A stretch of DNA of 8,516 nt from Candidatus Hydrogenedentota bacterium. Its GTDB lineage: Bacteria > Hydrogenedentota > Hydrogenedentia > Hydrogenedentales > SCBR16-9. Positions 1 to 6,552 of the stretch are shown in pieces. Under the pieces are notes generated by a model. That model was not told the origin of the DNA. It did no database searches and was given only the letters and a program-made list of their open reading frames with translations. The position numbers and the translations under genes are program-made. Where the stretch lies: the NCBI GenBank assembly GCA_007116095.1, contig SKJD01000479.1, positions 1-8,516 of the forward strand, in the 5' to 3' direction. The stretch's first letter is position 1. The number at the start of each line of letters is the position of its first letter.

Positions 1-497
1 AGAGAACACCGGCGCTTTACACTAAAGAAAAAATCATTGGCCCAGAAATAGCCAATAAGGGGGAATTTACTCTTTCACGAAGTCAGTTGTTCATAAACAA
101 CAAATTAAAATCATTGATACCCAAACCAAAAATTAGTTTACAAATAGAGTATTTGTTAGGTTTATTGAACTCAAAGTTGCTGGTTTACCTTCATCGTTTA
201 ATCGCTCCTCCGAAAGATGGGGGATATTTCGAAGTAAAGACAGGCGTTATTAAGAAACTCCCAATCCGACCAATCAATTTCGACCACCCTGCCGATGTCG
301 CCCTACACGATCAGATGGTCAGTCTTGTCGAACAGATGCTTGATTTGAACAAAAAACTCGCTGCATCCAAAGTTCCCCAGACCACCGAAATGTTGAAACG
401 GCAGATTGAAGCCACGGACAAGACAATTGACGGCATCGTATATAAATTGTATGATTTGACCGATGAAGAAATAAAAATCGTGGAATCAGAAACGTAA
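1..497 (+). CDS. Type IIG / Eco57I-like restriction-modification protein, C-terminal specificity part (5' truncated by window)
   Basis: The frame is open from the window edge (codons from base 3), so about 164 C-terminal residues are visible. A TTG at base 87 is probably an internal Leu, because the same frame upstream (ALYTKEKIIGPEIA...) already reads like this family. Residues about 54-58 (LLNSK) and 73-88 (GGYFEVKTGVIKKLPI) match the hallmark of the TaqI-like C-terminal specificity domain: an 'LLNSKL' helix followed by 'GG-Y-x-x-K-x-x-x-x-KLPI'. A helical, probably coiled-coil stretch follows at about 103-143. The protein ends in IDGIVYKLYDLTDEEIKIVE, the usual tail of Eco57I/PglX-like adenine methyltransferase-nucleases. 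In this family this region recognises the target sequence; the methyltransferase and nuclease parts would lie upstream of the window. The first 250 bases are markedly AT-rich compared with the GC-rich genes downstream, consistent with horizontal acquisition. Whether the upstream part is intact cannot be seen. Confidence 0.85.
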   Translation, partial: RTPALYTKEKIIGPEIANKGEFTLSRSQLFINNKLKSLIPKPKISLQIEYLLGLLNSKLLVYLHRLIAPPKDGGYFEVKTGVIKKLPIRPINFDHPADVALHDQMVSLVEQMLDLNKKLAASKVPQTTEMLKRQIEATDKTIDGIVYKLYDLTDEEIKIVESET

Positions 498-575
498 AAT
501 CAGCAGCCCATAAATGCGTATTGCCTATTGCGGCATCCGCTTATTACTTTCCCCTTTCCCAACCGCATACGTTTT

Positions 576-581
576 AAGGAG
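576..581 (+). promoter_or_regulatory. Ribosome binding site for the isomerase-like gene
   Basis: AAGGAG lies 5 nt before the ATG at 587. It is a near-perfect Shine-Dalgarno sequence and fixes the start directly before the twin-arginine signal. The 89-bp gap after the restriction-modification gene shows no convincing terminator hairpin or promoter. Confidence 0.8.
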
Positions 582-586
582 TCGCC

Positions 587-1537
587 ATGAAAACCCAATT
601 TACCCGACGTGAAGCCCTGGCGGTGGGCGCGGCCACGCTGGCGCCCGCGTTTCTCCATGCGACGTCGTCCGTCGCCGCGGACAGCGCGCCTGCGTTTGAG
701 CCGGTGGTCGGCATCGCCACGTTCGGCTTTACTTCGTTTACCAACGCCGCCCTGGCGCAGGAGCTGGCGGCGAATCAGGTGAACACCATCCAGCTCTTTC
801 TCGCGCAGGAGGACAGCAACTACTGGCGCTACAACAGCCGGAACGACCTGTCTTCGCTGGACGCCGCACGGTGCCGGGAGATTGCGGCTACCTACCGGGA
901 CGCGGGCATTGCGATTCACAGCCTCGGCGTCTATACCAACCTGATTCACGGGGACGCCGCGGAGCGCCAGGCCAACCTGGACTATTTCGAGGAGATGTTC
1001 CGCGTGGGCGCGGAGATGGGCGTGCATACCTTTATCACCGAGGCCGGGCATTACGAGCCGGAAGGGACCGCCCACGGCGCGCCCCATCATTTTCAGGAGG
1101 CGGTCTGGGCGCAGATGGTGGAAACGGGGAAGGAACTGGCGACGCGCGCGGAGGCCTATGACGCCACGGTGTTGTACGAGCCCTACTACCAGGGCTTCCT
1201 GACGAGCGCCAAGCGGGTGCGCCTGTACATCGAGGCCATCGACTCGCCCCGGGCGCGGGTGCTGCTGGACCCGGCCAACCTGATTGAACTGAACGACATC
1301 GAGGAGATGTTCGCGCAGTTGGCGCCGTACATTGATTGTGTACACGCCAAGGACCGGAAACTGCATGTGAACGCGGGCGTGCCTGCCGGCGAGGGCGACG
1401 TGGACTACGATCTCTTCGTGGCGCAGGTGGCCCAACATACCCCGCACGCGCCGTTTATTCTCGAATACGTGGGCCCGGATGACTACAAACAGGCCTTGTC
1501 GGTGCTCCAGGCCGCCATCGACCGGTATACCGCGTAG
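587..1537 (+). CDS. Tat-exported sugar phosphate isomerase/epimerase-like protein (xylose isomerase-like TIM barrel)
   Basis: A 316-residue protein of the xylose isomerase-like TIM-barrel superfamily (AP_endonuc_2 type). Residues 1-31 form an export signal: T6-R7-R8-E-A-L resembles the twin-arginine motif (Phe of the consensus replaced by Ala), followed by an Ala/Gly-rich hydrophobic stretch and a plausible SVA-A cleavage site near 30-31. The mature part, from about 38, shows the four expected divalent-metal ligands at strand ends: E198 (VLYEPY), D228 (LLDPAN), H253 (VHAKD) and E293 (ILEYVG). This supports an intact active site. Length is normal for the family. Family members isomerise or epimerise sugars or related polyols, and some oxidise or dehydrate keto-sugars; the substrate cannot be read here. 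Tat export implies a metal-bound enzyme folded in the cytoplasm and acting in the periplasm. It may belong with the secreted glycan-degrading genes downstream, although a nuclease gene separates them. Confidence 0.85.
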   Translation: MKTQFTRREALAVGAATLAPAFLHATSSVAADSAPAFEPVVGIATFGFTSFTNAALAQELAANQVNTIQLFLAQEDSNYWRYNSRNDLSSLDAARCREIAATYRDAGIAIHSLGVYTNLIHGDAAERQANLDYFEEMFRVGAEMGVHTFITEAGHYEPEGTAHGAPHHFQEAVWAQMVETGKELATRAEAYDATVLYEPYYQGFLTSAKRVRLYIEAIDSPRARVLLDPANLIELNDIEEMFAQLAPYIDCVHAKDRKLHVNAGVPAGEGDVDYDLFVAQVAQHTPHAPFILEYVGPDDYKQALSVLQAAIDRYTA

Positions 1538-1591
1538 GATAACCGGCGTAGTTCAGCTAGGAGCACTTTGTCGACTGGAAATATTGGCGTT

Positions 1592-1607
1592 CATTCGCTT
1601 CCATTCG
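1592..1607 (+). repeat. Short direct repeat (CATTCG twice, 10-bp period) upstream of the DUF1016 gene
   Basis: CATTCG occurs at 1592-1597 and 1602-1607 within TTCATTCGCTTCCATTCGTG, just before the Shine-Dalgarno-like stretch of the next gene. From memory, similar 'ATTCGTG..CATTCGTGGTT' phrases recur in front of accessory genes in many environmental bacterial genomes. That memory is unverified, and the two six-base copies alone are weak evidence. Confidence 0.35.
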
Positions 1608-1629
1608 TGGTTAAGAGGAAAGGCCCGGA

Positions 1630-2811
1630 ATGAGCAAATCCAAAAGCCAACCCCCCGCGAAGCAACCGGACATGCTCTTCGACCGTATCGTGACGATTCT
1701 CGAAACGGCGCGTGGGCAAGTCGTTCGCGCGGTCAATACGCAGATGGTGACGGCCTACTGGCTGATTGGCCGCGAGATTGTGGAAGCCGTGCAGGGCGGG
1801 GAAGCGCGCGCGGGGTATGGCAAGGAAGTCATCGAGAGCCTATCAGCACGGTTGACGGAGCGATACGGGAAAGGCTTTTCGGTTACGAATCTGAAGTATT
1901 TCCGCATATTCTACCAAGCCTACCCTGATCGCTTAGCCGGAATTCGTCACCCGACAGGTGACGAATTGAGCGTTGAAGGAATTCCCTCCCCATCAGGAAA
2001 GGAATTGGCCGCGTCTGAAATTCGATACCCGACGGGTAGCGAATTCGCGCCAGCCTTCTCCCCGCAACTTTCCTGGTCGCATTATCGAGCGTTGATGCAG
2101 ATGGAGGATCGGGCGGCGCGGGCGTTCTACGAGCGCGAGGCGGCTGCGTGCGGCTGGAGCAAAGCGCAACTTGAGCGGCAGATTCAATCTTCCTATTACC
2201 AGCGCATCCTGGCTAATCGGGGCGAGGCGGGCTTGGTCTCAAAGGAGCGCGAACGATTACCCGGCGAAGCAATCAACCCCGGCGATGTCTTGAAATCGCC
2301 TTATGTGCTGGAGTTCCTCGGCCTGCCGGACACGCCGGAACTGCACGAAAGCGCTTTTGAGCAGGCGATTATCGAAAATCTGCAATCCTTCCTGCTTGAG
2401 CTGGGCAAGGGATTCTCGTTCGTCGCACGGCAACAGCACATTCGGATTGATGACGACGATTTCTACGTGGACCTTGTGTTCTACAATTTCATACTGAAAT
2501 GTTTCGTGCTGATCGATCTGAAGATTGGGAAGTTGACGCACCGCGACGTAGGGCAGATGGATGGCTATGTACGGCTGTTTGAAGACCGCTACAAGGTGCC
2601 TGGAGACAATCCAACCATCGGCCTGATCCTCTGTTCGGACAAAGGCGAGGCCGTGGCAAAGTATTCGGTACTGAGTGAAGGGCGGCAAATATTCGCCTCG
2701 AAGTATCTGCAATTCCTTCCCAGCGAGGAAGAATTACGACTGGAGATGGAGAAAGAACGCCGCTTGATCGAAGAAGCGTTGGCGGAAAAGGCGAAGGCCG
2801 ATGGGCAATGA
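1630..2811 (+). CDS. DUF1016 (YhcG-type) PD-(D/E)XK nuclease domain protein
   Basis: A 393-residue two-domain protein. Residues about 13-165 match the DUF1016 N-terminal helical domain (VNTQMVTAYWLIGREIVE; KGFSVTNLKYFRIFYQAYPD; LSWSHYRALMQ). Residues about 222-365 match the YhcG C-terminal PD-(D/E)XK nuclease domain (KSPYVLEFLGLP; FEQAIIENLQSFLLELGKGF; FYVDLVFYN; GQMDGYV). Likely catalytic residues are E249, D281 in YVDLVFY, and D296-x-K298 in LIDLKIG, with Q309 following. Most homologues I recall have E-L-K where this has D-L-K; both fit the motif. Length is ordinary. The ATG at 1630 follows GAGGAAAGG (1615-1623) at 6 nt. Residues 105-143, joining the domains, are a threefold 13-residue repeat encoded by palindromic DNA (separate entry). 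The family is widespread in accessory regions beside restriction-modification genes; its physiological role is poorly defined, so a defence function is inference. It interrupts an otherwise carbohydrate-related neighbourhood. Confidence 0.9.
   Translation: MSKSKSQPPAKQPDMLFDRIVTILETARGQVVRAVNTQMVTAYWLIGREIVEAVQGGEARAGYGKEVIESLSARLTERYGKGFSVTNLKYFRIFYQAYPDRLAGIRHPTGDELSVEGIPSPSGKELAASEIRYPTGSEFAPAFSPQLSWSHYRALMQMEDRAARAFYEREAAACGWSKAQLERQIQSSYYQRILANRGEAGLVSKERERLPGEAINPGDVLKSPYVLEFLGLPDTPELHESAFEQAIIENLQSFLLELGKGFSFVARQQHIRIDDDDFYVDLVFYNFILKCFVLIDLKIGKLTHRDVGQMDGYVRLFEDRYKVPGDNPTIGLILCSDKGEAVAKYSVLSEGRQIFASKYLQFLPSEEELRLEMEKERRLIEEALAEKAKADGQ
1941..2045. repeat. Three tandem 27-nt palindromes at exact 39-bp period, inside the DUF1016 coding sequence
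   Basis: Units lie at 1941-1967, 1980-2006 and 2019-2045. Each has the geometry 11-nt arm, 5-nt loop, 11-nt arm, starts AATTC and ends GAATT, and is separated by 12 nt. Unit 1 pairs perfectly (AATTCGTCACC / GGTGACGAATT), unit 3 at 10 of 11 positions, unit 2 at 9 of 11. Arm position 6 changes from G-C to C-G between units 1 and 2, and position 8 from C-G to T-A, which are compensatory changes. The unit plus spacer is 13 codons, so the reading frame stays open and the protein gains repeats of the form I-x-x-P-[TS]-G-x-E-[LF]. It lies in the linker between the N-terminal and nuclease domains. Confidence 0.85.
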
Positions 2812-2892
2812 GCGCTCATGGTATAGGACGCCTAAGAGTAGCAAGTCAAGGTAGTCTGGTCGCGTCATGATTCTTGGCCTCCCATCTCCCCG

Positions 2893-2917
2893 GTGTGGTA
2901 ACATTTCCTGTGTGGTA
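2893..2917 (+). repeat. Direct repeat GTGTGGTA x2 upstream of the large secreted-protein gene
   Basis: GTGTGGTA occurs at 2893-2900 and 2910-2917, a 17-bp spacing, 25-50 bp before the chosen start at 2942. The placement in a 130-bp intergenic stretch would suit an operator or paired binding half-sites. No regulator gene is adjacent and no strong -35/-10 pair is visible (TTGGCC at 2874 and TAACAT at 2899 are 19 bp apart and weak). Function is unproven. Confidence 0.35.
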
Positions 2918-2928
2918 CAGACAAAATT

Positions 2929-2933
2929 GGGAG
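2929..2933 (+). promoter_or_regulatory. Ribosome binding site that decides the start of the large secreted protein
   Basis: GGGAG ends 8 nt before the ATG at 2942. The same frame is open from an ATG at 2867, but that earlier start has no comparable Shine-Dalgarno sequence. It would also add 25 non-signal-like residues in front of an otherwise typical signal peptide. Confidence 0.65.
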
Positions 2934-2941
2934 TATTTGCA

Positions 2942-5900
2942 ATGATTATGGGTTGTGTAAAGCGTACAGGGCGGCCGATGGTCTGCCTGCGCTGGGTTTT
3001 GGTATGGGCATTGGTGTTTCCGGGATTGGCCGGAGCGGCCGGGGAACGCCATGTTGCCGTCATCGATCCGGAGCTGGACCTGGCGCGGATGGTGGCGGAT
3101 AACCTGGCGGAATGGGAGTCGCATGTCGGGCCGCCCTTGGTCGAGCTGGGGCCGCGCCTGGTTTCGGGGCAGGGCGCGCACCCGGACAACCACACCCTGA
3201 TCAAGATTCACACCGAATACGGCATTCCGGAGTTGCAGTTCCTGGCGTATCCCAGCGCCATCACCGGCGGGGTGCGGGTGCGCACCGGCGAAGTCTATCC
3301 TCCGGAAACGCAGATTGTCGCGGCGCCGCTGGCCTCTACAGCCACCCGAGAGATACGGATTTTTGACGCGGCCGGGCTCCACATCGGCACGCTTGCCCCC
3401 GAAGCCCCGCTCGAAGCGCCTTTCGTCCTGGCGGTGGGCAATTTCCTGCCGGAGTTTGACGGGGACGAGATCGCGGTGGCGTCACGTTATCCGGTGGGCG
3501 ACAGCGCGGAGCTCCATTTCTACCGGGGCGGCGGCAGCCATGTCGGCACGCTGAGTTTGCCGGGGTCGAGTGTCGGGGACGGCGGGTTGGCGCTGGAGAC
3601 GGCGCCCACAGCCTCCCGCGACCTGCTGCTCGTGACGCGCATCGACAGCGGCCAGGCCTGGCTGCTGGGGAATAGCGACAGCGAAGTTGTGGAACTGCCG
3701 ACGGCGGGGTTGCCCGATGGCTTTTCGGCCTACCCCTCCGTGTTCCTTGAAGACCTGTTCGCTGCAAGCGCGGCGGAGCCCATGCTGTCTACCCTGTGGC
3801 GGATGACGCCCGAAGGCGCAGTGGAAGCGCTGGATGCCGGGTGGCGCGAGAACCGCTTCTGGATTGATCCCCACCGGACCCACAGCGGGGACTTGCCGGT
3901 CTACACCTTCAGCGGCGACAGCAACGGCTGGAACCTGACGAGCACCTCGATGATTCGCGGGGTTTTGCAAAACCGCCTGGTCTTGCAGCCGCAAGACGCC
4001 CAGCCCTTTGATCCCTATGTCTATGGCCCGGTCGAGAACTACGACGGCGACGCCCTACGCGAGTTCGCCATGTCGGTCTCGGTCAGTGGCGCGCCCGAAG
4101 GCGAATTCCTCTGCCGGGTCTTCTGGTTCGGCGAGGACGGCCACAACCGGGTACCCTTTAACCTGAGCAACGGCGACCATCTCATTCGGCGCAACCTGCA
4201 CACGGACCGCATGGACGCCAGCCCCGAGCACAGCGGCCCCATCACCCGCATTCGTCTGGACATCCCGGATGCGCCCGGCCACAGCTATGATGCATACCAG
4301 GACCTGCGCGTGGAGATCGACTGGATTGCTATCACGGACGACCCGAACTTTGAACCCGAGGAAACGGAAGACCCGTGGGGCGACTATGTGCGGCCCGGTC
4401 TATTTCGACATATCCGCACGGACACCCAGAGCCCCGGCTACCGGGATGCGTCGGACTTCGACAACGATGACTTCGAGTACTGGGCCGGGGGCGACTACCT
4501 GGACTTTGTCGAGCGGAGCCAGTCGGACTACGCCCTGGCGCTGCCGTCGGTCTGGGAACCGACCACCTCGCATCGCCATCCGCCAGCGCGCTTCGAGGCC
4601 TGGCAGGAGATTATCGATCCTGATACCGGTCTACCGGCCTACGCCGCGCTGACCCGCCTGAACAACACCACCGGCTATGAGGAAGTCGGCAACCAGTTTG
4701 CGGTGATGAGCTGGGCCCCGAAGATTCCCGCGCTGGAGCGGGTGCTGGTCTGGCCCTTGCGGCGCTACTTGCATGAACTTGCCGACAAATTCCGGGGTGA
4801 GGAGCTGGGCATGCCCGAGCATTTCATCGCGCTGGAGCCCAACCACGAGTTTGAGATCAATGTCCGCGACGACAGCAGCATCGGCGAATACAACCCGGCG
4901 ATGATCACGGCGTTCCTGGAGCACCTCCTGCGCCGCTACGATTCGCTGGGCAATATCAACAGCCGCTTCGGCACGTCCTTCAACAATGCCGCCGACTTTG
5001 ACGCCCCCCGCAACCAGGGCCGCGGCGCCTGGGACAGCTACGGCACGGACAACGACTTCTTCCTGGCCTGGGTGGACCATGCGCGCCGGGTGATCAACTA
5101 CCGCATCGCCCAGGGCCACCGTGAGGCGCTGTTGGCCGGTTTCCCGCCGGAATTCATCAAGACGCATCAGATTCCGGCGAACTACGCCGTGCGCGCGGCG
5201 GAGCAGAACGGGCGCATCACGCCGGTGGACTGGGCCCTGAGCGCCGGCACCAGCTACGGCGGCACGCGCTATGGCGTGTGGTACAACCGCGAGAACAACT
5301 GGATTCAGGGGGCCTTCACTTCCGGACACACGAACATCGTCATTGGCGAATACCACCCGCTGACGACCAACTTCAACAACGCCCGCAACCAGATCGAATA
5401 CCTCTACAACCACGGCGTGCAGTTCATCCACCACATGACCTGGTACGGCGACCATTCCAATGATCCCACCTCGCTTACCTGGGACAACCGCGCCCGCGAG
5501 GCCTTTCAGGATTTCGCAGCCATCGACACCCCGCGCCCCGGCACGACCGGCGGTGTCGGCGAAGTGCGGCCCGTGCATACGCCGGAAGGACGCGCCTACA
5601 ATATCGTCCACCTCGGCCACGGTCCCGAACACAATGGCCTGCTGAAAAGCGTCCATGCCGACGGCAGTTGGGAAGGCTCGGTCTATGTGACGCCCTTCCA
5701 CGCCCAGGTCGTGGTGGAGCCGCTGGCGGTAGACGCCGAGCGCAGCCTGGGCGCGCAGGAAGCCAGCTTCGGCCCGGTGCAGGGCCTGATGAACGGCGAT
5801 CAGCTCGAAGTGCAGTTCTTTGCGCGTAGCGACGATACCGACGCCCGGCTGACGGTTGCGGTGCTGCACGCAGGCATGGAACTCACCGGGCAACAGCATA

Positions 5901-6493
5901 GCTTCCACATCGATTCGGCGTGGCGCCACTACCGCCATGTCCTCCGTGTGCAGCATCCGATGGAAGGCGTCACCCTCGTGCTGAACAGTGGCGAGCGCGG
6001 CGGCGCTTCCCAGAACAGCCAGGGGATCGCGCTCCAGGACTTTGGTGTCTACGCCCAGCGGCAGCAGGTTACCCGCTATGAATACGGCATCAACCAGGGG
6101 ACGCCCCACCGCGGTGGGGTGAGCTTCGATGTTCTGTCCGTCGACTACAAGGCGCTGGAGACGCAGGACAATCCTTTCCCGGACATGCCGACGCCGACAC
6201 AGCACAGCGCTGATCTGGATGAAGACGGCCGCATCAGTCTTTCGGAACTGCTGCGTGGGGTGCAGCTCTACAACGCCGGCAGCTACCACTGCGACGAAGA
6301 CTCCGAAGACGGTTATGCCCCCGGTCCGGGCGATCAGGAGATTTGTGTACCCCACGCTTCGGACTACGCCCCGCGAGACTGGCAAATCCGGACCCACAAC
6401 CTGCTGCGCCTGATCCAGCTCTACAACGCTGGCGGCTACCATGTTTGCCCGGAAGACGCCCCACCGACCGAGGACGGCTATTGCTTCGGGTGA
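2942..6493 (+). CDS. Large secreted multidomain protein: putative glycoside hydrolase with carbohydrate-binding-like and dockerin-like modules
   Basis: A 1183-residue secreted protein that I do not recognise as a named family. Residues 1-33 are a Sec signal (basic K7/R8/R11, hydrophobic core 13-30, cleavage near AGA-A). Residues about 120-280 contain FG-GAP/propeller-like text (VLAVGNFLPEFDGDEIAVAS at 162-181). Residues about 370-467 resemble a jelly-roll carbohydrate-binding domain ending in LRVEIDWIAI. Residues about 500-865 look like a TIM-barrel glycoside hydrolase (clan GH-A/GH42-like): YNPAMITAFLEHLLRRYDSL with NSRFGTSFN, candidate acid/base E632 in ALEPNHEFEI (E636 and E638 nearby), and candidate nucleophile E803 in IVIGEYHPL. 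Residues about 940-1040 look like a second beta-sandwich. Residues 1088-1183 are a duplicated EF-hand/dockerin-like module. The sulfatase follows after 59 bp, suggesting one transcript and a sulfated glycan substrate. Secretion and the C-terminal module are well supported; the hydrolase call is tentative, since the acid/base Glu is not preceded by the usual Asn. Confidence 0.7.
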   Translation: MIMGCVKRTGRPMVCLRWVLVWALVFPGLAGAAGERHVAVIDPELDLARMVADNLAEWESHVGPPLVELGPRLVSGQGAHPDNHTLIKIHTEYGIPELQFLAYPSAITGGVRVRTGEVYPPETQIVAAPLASTATREIRIFDAAGLHIGTLAPEAPLEAPFVLAVGNFLPEFDGDEIAVASRYPVGDSAELHFYRGGGSHVGTLSLPGSSVGDGGLALETAPTASRDLLLVTRIDSGQAWLLGNSDSEVVELPTAGLPDGFSAYPSVFLEDLFAASAAEPMLSTLWRMTPEGAVEALDAGWRENRFWIDPHRTHSGDLPVYTFSGDSNGWNLTSTSMIRGVLQNRLVLQPQDAQPFDPYVYGPVENYDGDALREFAMSVSVSGAPEGEFLCRVFWFGEDGHNRVPFNLSNGDHLIRRNLHTDRMDASPEHSGPITRIRLDIPDAPGHSYDAYQDLRVEIDWIAITDDPNFEPEETEDPWGDYVRPGLFRHIRTDTQSPGYRDASDFDNDDFEYWAGGDYLDFVERSQSDYALALPSVWEPTTSHRHPPARFEAWQEIIDPDTGLPAYAALTRLNNTTGYEEVGNQFAVMSWAPKIPALERVLVWPLRRYLHELADKFRGEELGMPEHFIALEPNHEFEINVRDDSSIGEYNPAMITAFLEHLLRRYDSLGNINSRFGTSFNNAADFDAPRNQGRGAWDSYGTDNDFFLAWVDHARRVINYRIAQGHREALLAGFPPEFIKTHQIPANYAVRAAEQNGRITPVDWALSAGTSYGGTRYGVWYNRENNWIQGAFTSGHTNIVIGEYHPLTTNFNNARNQIEYLYNHGVQFIHHMTWYGDHSNDPTSLTWDNRAREAFQDFAAIDTPRPGTTGGVGEVRPVHTPEGRAYNIVHLGHGPEHNGLLKSVHADGSWEGSVYVTPFHAQVVVEPLAVDAERSLGAQEASFGPVQGLMNGDQLEVQFFARSDDTDARLTVAVLHAGMELTGQQHSFHIDSAWRHYRHVLRVQHPMEGVTLVLNSGERGGASQNSQGIALQDFGVYAQRQQVTRYEYGINQGTPHRGGVSFDVLSVDYKALETQDNPFPDMPTPTQHSADLDEDGRISLSELLRGVQLYNAGSYHCDEDSEDGYAPGPGDQEICVPHASDYAPRDWQIRTHNLLRLIQLYNAGGYHVCPEDAPPTEDGYCFG
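6197..6490 (+). other. C-terminal duplicated calcium-loop / ELLR-YN-G-YHC module of the secreted protein
   Basis: Residues about 1087-1183 of the preceding protein. A textbook EF-hand loop D-x-D-x-D-G-x-I-x-x-x-E (DLDEDGRISLSE, residues 1091-1102) leads into ELLRGVQLYNAGSYHC (DNA 6245-6292). A degenerate loop (DYAPRDWQI) leads into NLLRLIQLYNAGGYHVC (DNA 6398-6448). The second copy has Asn in place of the loop-ending Glu. Four cysteines (1117, 1135, 1169, 1181) flank the helices and could form disulfides. The arrangement resembles the paired F-hand repeats of dockerins, with an added cysteine and 'EDGY-C-G' ending. I recall similar C-termini on many secreted proteins of Candidatus Hydrogenedentes-like genomes, unverified. 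A cell-surface attachment or protein-protein docking role is inference. Confidence 0.75.
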
Positions 6494-6552
6494 GACTGTG
6501 TGTATTGGGCCGTTATGGGCTTACGGACAGCAAAGAGGAAGGAATATAGACC

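Noticed and set aside
512..536. Possible terminator hairpin after the restriction-modification gene (ATGC...GCAT)
   Set aside because: Only a four-base stem with a long loop and no T-run.
500..1447. Minus-strand 315-codon open frame opposite the isomerase-like gene
   Set aside because: The plus-strand gene has a perfect Shine-Dalgarno sequence, export signal and metal ligands. The minus frame reads as composition-biased shadow with no motif.
1545..1565. tRNA-like stretch GGCGTAGTTCAGCTAGGAGCA after the isomerase-like gene
   Set aside because: It resembles a D-arm (GTTC pairs with GAGC), but the D-loop is short and there is no anticodon stem, T-arm (GTTCGA) or CCA-side acceptor downstream. 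At most a remnant.
2867..2941. Upstream ATG at 2867 as the start of the large secreted protein
   Set aside because: It has no good ribosome binding site and would place 25 extra residues before a typical signal peptide; the ATG at 2942 has GGGAG at 8 nt.
2910..2941. Possible sigma-54 promoter (TGGTAC ... TTTGCA) before the large gene
   Set aside because: Spacing between the two elements is too long for the -24/-12 arrangement.
4631..6442. Long open frame on the minus strand (603 codons) opposite the large secreted-protein gene
   Set aside because: It is antisense to a well-supported protein in GC-rich DNA, where the complementary frame is often stop-free. Its translation is Val/Arg/His-rich with no recognisable domain.
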